Shown: positions 5,591 to 7,316 of the stretch, in pieces | Layout of the letters: each line of letters opens with the position of its first letter | How positions within the stretch are numbered: position 1 is the stretch's first letter | Source: Hyphomicrobiales bacterium | Lineage (GTDB): Bacteria; Pseudomonadota; Alphaproteobacteria; Rhizobiales; Aestuariivirgaceae | Direction of reading: 5' to 3' | DNA: 7,316 bases | Assembly (NCBI GenBank): GCA_014380505.1 | Contig: JACMJT010000431.1 | Coordinates: forward strand, 1-7,316 | The notes under the pieces: generated by a model | What the model saw: the letters and a program-made list of their open reading frames with translations, nothing else | What the model was told of the DNA's origin: nothing | Database searches by the model: none | Made by a program: the position numbers and the translations under genes

Positions 5591-5599
5591 ACGAATCAT

Positions 5600-7316
5600 A
5601 TGCTCGGACTGCGCTCCATCGCGGCAAAATTCTTCGGGACGACCAACGACCGCAAGGTCACCAAATACCGTGGGCCAGTAGATGAAATCAATGCCCTTGA
5701 GGCGGAGGTGGCGAGCCTCTCGGACGCGGCGCTCAAAGCTCGCACCCCCATGTTCCGTGAACAGTTGGCGGCAGGCAAGACCCTGGACGATATTCTAGCT
5801 CCCGCTTTCGCCACGGTCCGCGAAGCCGCCAGGCGCACTCTCGAACAACGCCACTTCGACGTTCAGATGATCGGCGGCATGGTGCTGCACGAGGGCCGCA
5901 TCGCCGAAATGAAGACCGGGGAAGGCAAGACCCTGGTGGCGACGCTTGCCGTCTACCTCAACGCGCTCACCGGCAAGGGTGTCCACGTGGTGACCGTCAA
6001 CGACTATCTGGCCCGCCGCGATGCGGACTGGATGGGCCAGATTTACAGCTTTCTCGGCCTGACAACCGGCGTCATAGTCCATGGCCTCAACGATACCGAA
6101 CGCCGCGCCGCCTATGCCTGTGATGTCACCTATGCCACCAACAACGAGCTTGGCTTCGACTACCTCCGCGACAATATGAAATATCATCTCGAAGAGATGG
6201 TCCAGCGCGGGCACAATTTTGCAATCGTCGATGAAGTCGACTCGATTCTCGTGGACGAAGCCCGGACCCCGCTCATCATTTCGGGCCCTGTCGATGACAA
6301 GTCGGACCTTTACAATACCGTTGACAAATTTATCCCGGAACTGACGCCCGAAGATTTCGACCTCGATGAAAAGCAGCGCTCCTGCACCCTGACCGAGAAG
6401 GGCAACGAACACCTGGAGCAGGTGTTGGGTGCGGCGGGATTGCTCAAGGGCGATAATCTCTACGACGCCGAGAATGTGACCATCGTCCATCATGTGCAAC
6501 AGGCGCTGCGCGCCCACAAGCTTTTCCAGCGCGACAAGGACTACATCGTCAAGGACAATCAGGTCATCATCATCGACGAGTTCACCGGCCGCATGATGCC
6601 GGGCCGGCGCTATTCGGAAGGCCTGCATCAGGCGCTTGAAGCCAAGGAACATGTGGCGATCCAGCCGGAGAACGTCACGCTGGCGTCGATCACCTTCCAG
6701 AATTATTTCAGGCTCTACGGCAAGCTTGCCGGCATGACCGGCACCGCCTCGACAGAGGCCGACGAGTTCATGGACATCTACCGGCTCGACGTCCTTGAGA
6801 TTCCGACCAATGTTGCCGTGGCGCGCAAGGACGAGGACGACCAGGTCTATCGCACGGCGCGAGAGAAATACGCCGCCATAATCGAAACCATCAACGAAGC
6901 CCGCGGCACCGGCCAACCGGTTCTCGTCGGCACCACGTCGATCGAGAAATCGGAAATCCTGGCCTCGATGCTCAAAACCAAGGACATTCCGCACAATGTG
7001 CTGAACGCCCGCTACCACGAACAGGAAGCCGCAATCATCGCTCAGGCCGGCGTGGCCGGTGCCGTGACGATTGCCACCAACATGGCAGGCCGCGGCACCG
7101 ACATCCAGTTGGGCGGCAATCTCGGCATGCGCACCGCCACCGAGTTGGCCGAAGTGACGGATGAGGCCGAGCGGAAGAAGCGTATCGACGCGATCAAGGC
7201 CGAGATCGACGTCAACAGGCAGCAGGTTCTGGCGGCAGGCGGTCTCTTCGTCATCGGCACCGAGCGCCACGACAGCCGCCGCATTGACAACCAGTTGCGC
7301 GGGCGATCCGGCCGCC
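5600..7316 (+). CDS. secA: Preprotein translocase ATPase SecA, 3' end cut by the window edge
   Basis: SecA is the ATP-driven motor that pushes unfolded preproteins through SecYEG; 572 residues plus one base are visible, about 60% of the usual length of roughly 900. It starts [13 protein letters not shown], typical for the family. NBD1 carries the Walker A GEGKT (107-111) in [10 protein letters not shown] and the Walker B DEVD (211-214) in [31 protein letters not shown] (about 132-142) and [14 protein letters not shown] are also present. The preprotein-binding region follows, then NBD2 with [28 protein letters not shown] and the helicase motifs [15 protein letters not shown] and, at the window end, [11 protein letters not shown] stretch of charged residues between [10 protein letters not shown] and the [11 protein letters not shown] block is longer than in E. 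coli, as is usual in alphaproteobacteria. The C-terminal helical scaffold and zinc tail lie outside the window. Its frame has no stop up to the edge. Confidence 0.98.
   Translation, partial: MLGLRSIAAKFFGTTNDRKVTKYRGPVDEINALEAEVASLSDAALKARTPMFREQLAAGKTLDDILAPAFATVREAARRTLEQRHFDVQMIGGMVLHEGRIAEMKTGEGKTLVATLAVYLNALTGKGVHVVTVNDYLARRDADWMGQIYSFLGLTTGVIVHGLNDTERRAAYACDVTYATNNELGFDYLRDNMKYHLEEMVQRGHNFAIVDEVDSILVDEARTPLIISGPVDDKSDLYNTVDKFIPELTPEDFDLDEKQRSCTLTEKGNEHLEQVLGAAGLLKGDNLYDAENVTIVHHVQQALRAHKLFQRDKDYIVKDNQVIIIDEFTGRMMPGRRYSEGLHQALEAKEHVAIQPENVTLASITFQNYFRLYGKLAGMTGTASTEADEFMDIYRLDVLEIPTNVAVARKDEDDQVYRTAREKYAAIIETINEARGTGQPVLVGTTSIEKSEILASMLKTKDIPHNVLNARYHEQEAAIIAQAGVAGAVTIATNMAGRGTDIQLGGNLGMRTATELAEVTDEAERKKRIDAIKAEIDVNRQQVLAAGGLFVIGTERHDSRRIDNQLRGRSGR

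Larger units (their letters stand above)
5280..5599. promoter_or_regulatory. Divergent control region between the PPIase gene and secA
   Basis: These 320 bases hold no clearly identifiable protein gene. They must carry the promoters of both the PPIase-argJ-mutT operon and secA. Several inverted repeats are visible: CGGACC/GGTCCG (5307-5322), GCGCC/GGCGC (5382-5396), TGTTGC/GCAACA (5454-5471) and AGGGC/GCCCT (5566-5581). ACATTG occurs three times (5400, 5441, 5471). A short plus-strand frame of 22 codons lies at 5479-5547. No strong leftward promoter could be recognised. The best rightward -35-like hexamer is TTGACT at 5411. Confidence 0.55.

Noticed and set aside
5795..7270. A long open frame (491 codons) on the strand opposite secA
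   Set aside because: It lies wholly antisense to an unmistakable SecA. Its length is explained by the GC-rich codon use of secA, and the translation resembles no protein family I recognise.
1..7316. A mobile element, CRISPR array, toxin-antitoxin or defence system
   Set aside because: All long stretches are accounted for by housekeeping-type genes. No transposase, integrase, direct-repeat array, nuclease or small toxin-like pair is visible on either strand.

Overview
The window is a gene-dense, GC-rich stretch of bacterial chromosome. It most likely comes from an alphaproteobacterium, possibly near the Hyphomicrobiales, although the order cannot be fixed from sequence alone. The evidence is the protein character: an alphaproteobacterial-type SecA N-terminus, an ArgJ of the '[12 protein letters not shown]' type, and the cluster ComF / Grx3-type glutaredoxin / Nit-family hydrolase beside a BioC/NDUFAF5-like methyltransferase. 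From general knowledge this gene neighbourhood recurs in that class. I see no insertion sequence, phage gene, CRISPR array, tRNA or rRNA.

Layout, left to right. Positions 1-1748 hold a three-gene minus-strand operon, transcribed comF -> glutaredoxin -> nitrilase-family amidase. Its junctions are ATGA and GTGA stop/start overlaps, and the last gene runs off the left edge. A 67-bp divergent gap separates it from a plus-strand methyltransferase-like gene (1816-2682) whose SAM-binding glycine motif is degenerate. That gene meets a minus-strand Nudix/MutT gene tail to tail, with a 29-bp overlap of coding ends. The MutT gene is the last of a second minus-strand operon, transcribed parvulin-type PPIase -> argJ -> mutT (5279 down to 2654). 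A gap of about 320 bp follows, and then secA on the plus strand (5600 to the right edge, 572 codons visible).

How the genes relate. SecA (export motor) and the exported parvulin (periplasmic folding) diverge from a shared intergenic region, so two steps of one protein-export route start there. ArgJ makes ornithine and N-acetylglutamate for arginine synthesis. The MutT-like protein probably cleans oxidised nucleotides. In the other operon the glutaredoxin and the Nit-type amidase could both touch glutathione metabolism, while ComF is a PRTase-fold protein with a Zn ribbon. The methyltransferase-like protein is the least understood product.

The gene content is ordinary and I do not see a convincing undescribed system. 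The points most worth a second look are a 39-nt strong hairpin inside the methyltransferase gene, that protein's degenerate SAM motif, and the secA leader. The leader has a terminator-like hairpin and T-run just before the ribosome binding site, plus a possible 22-codon upstream reading frame.
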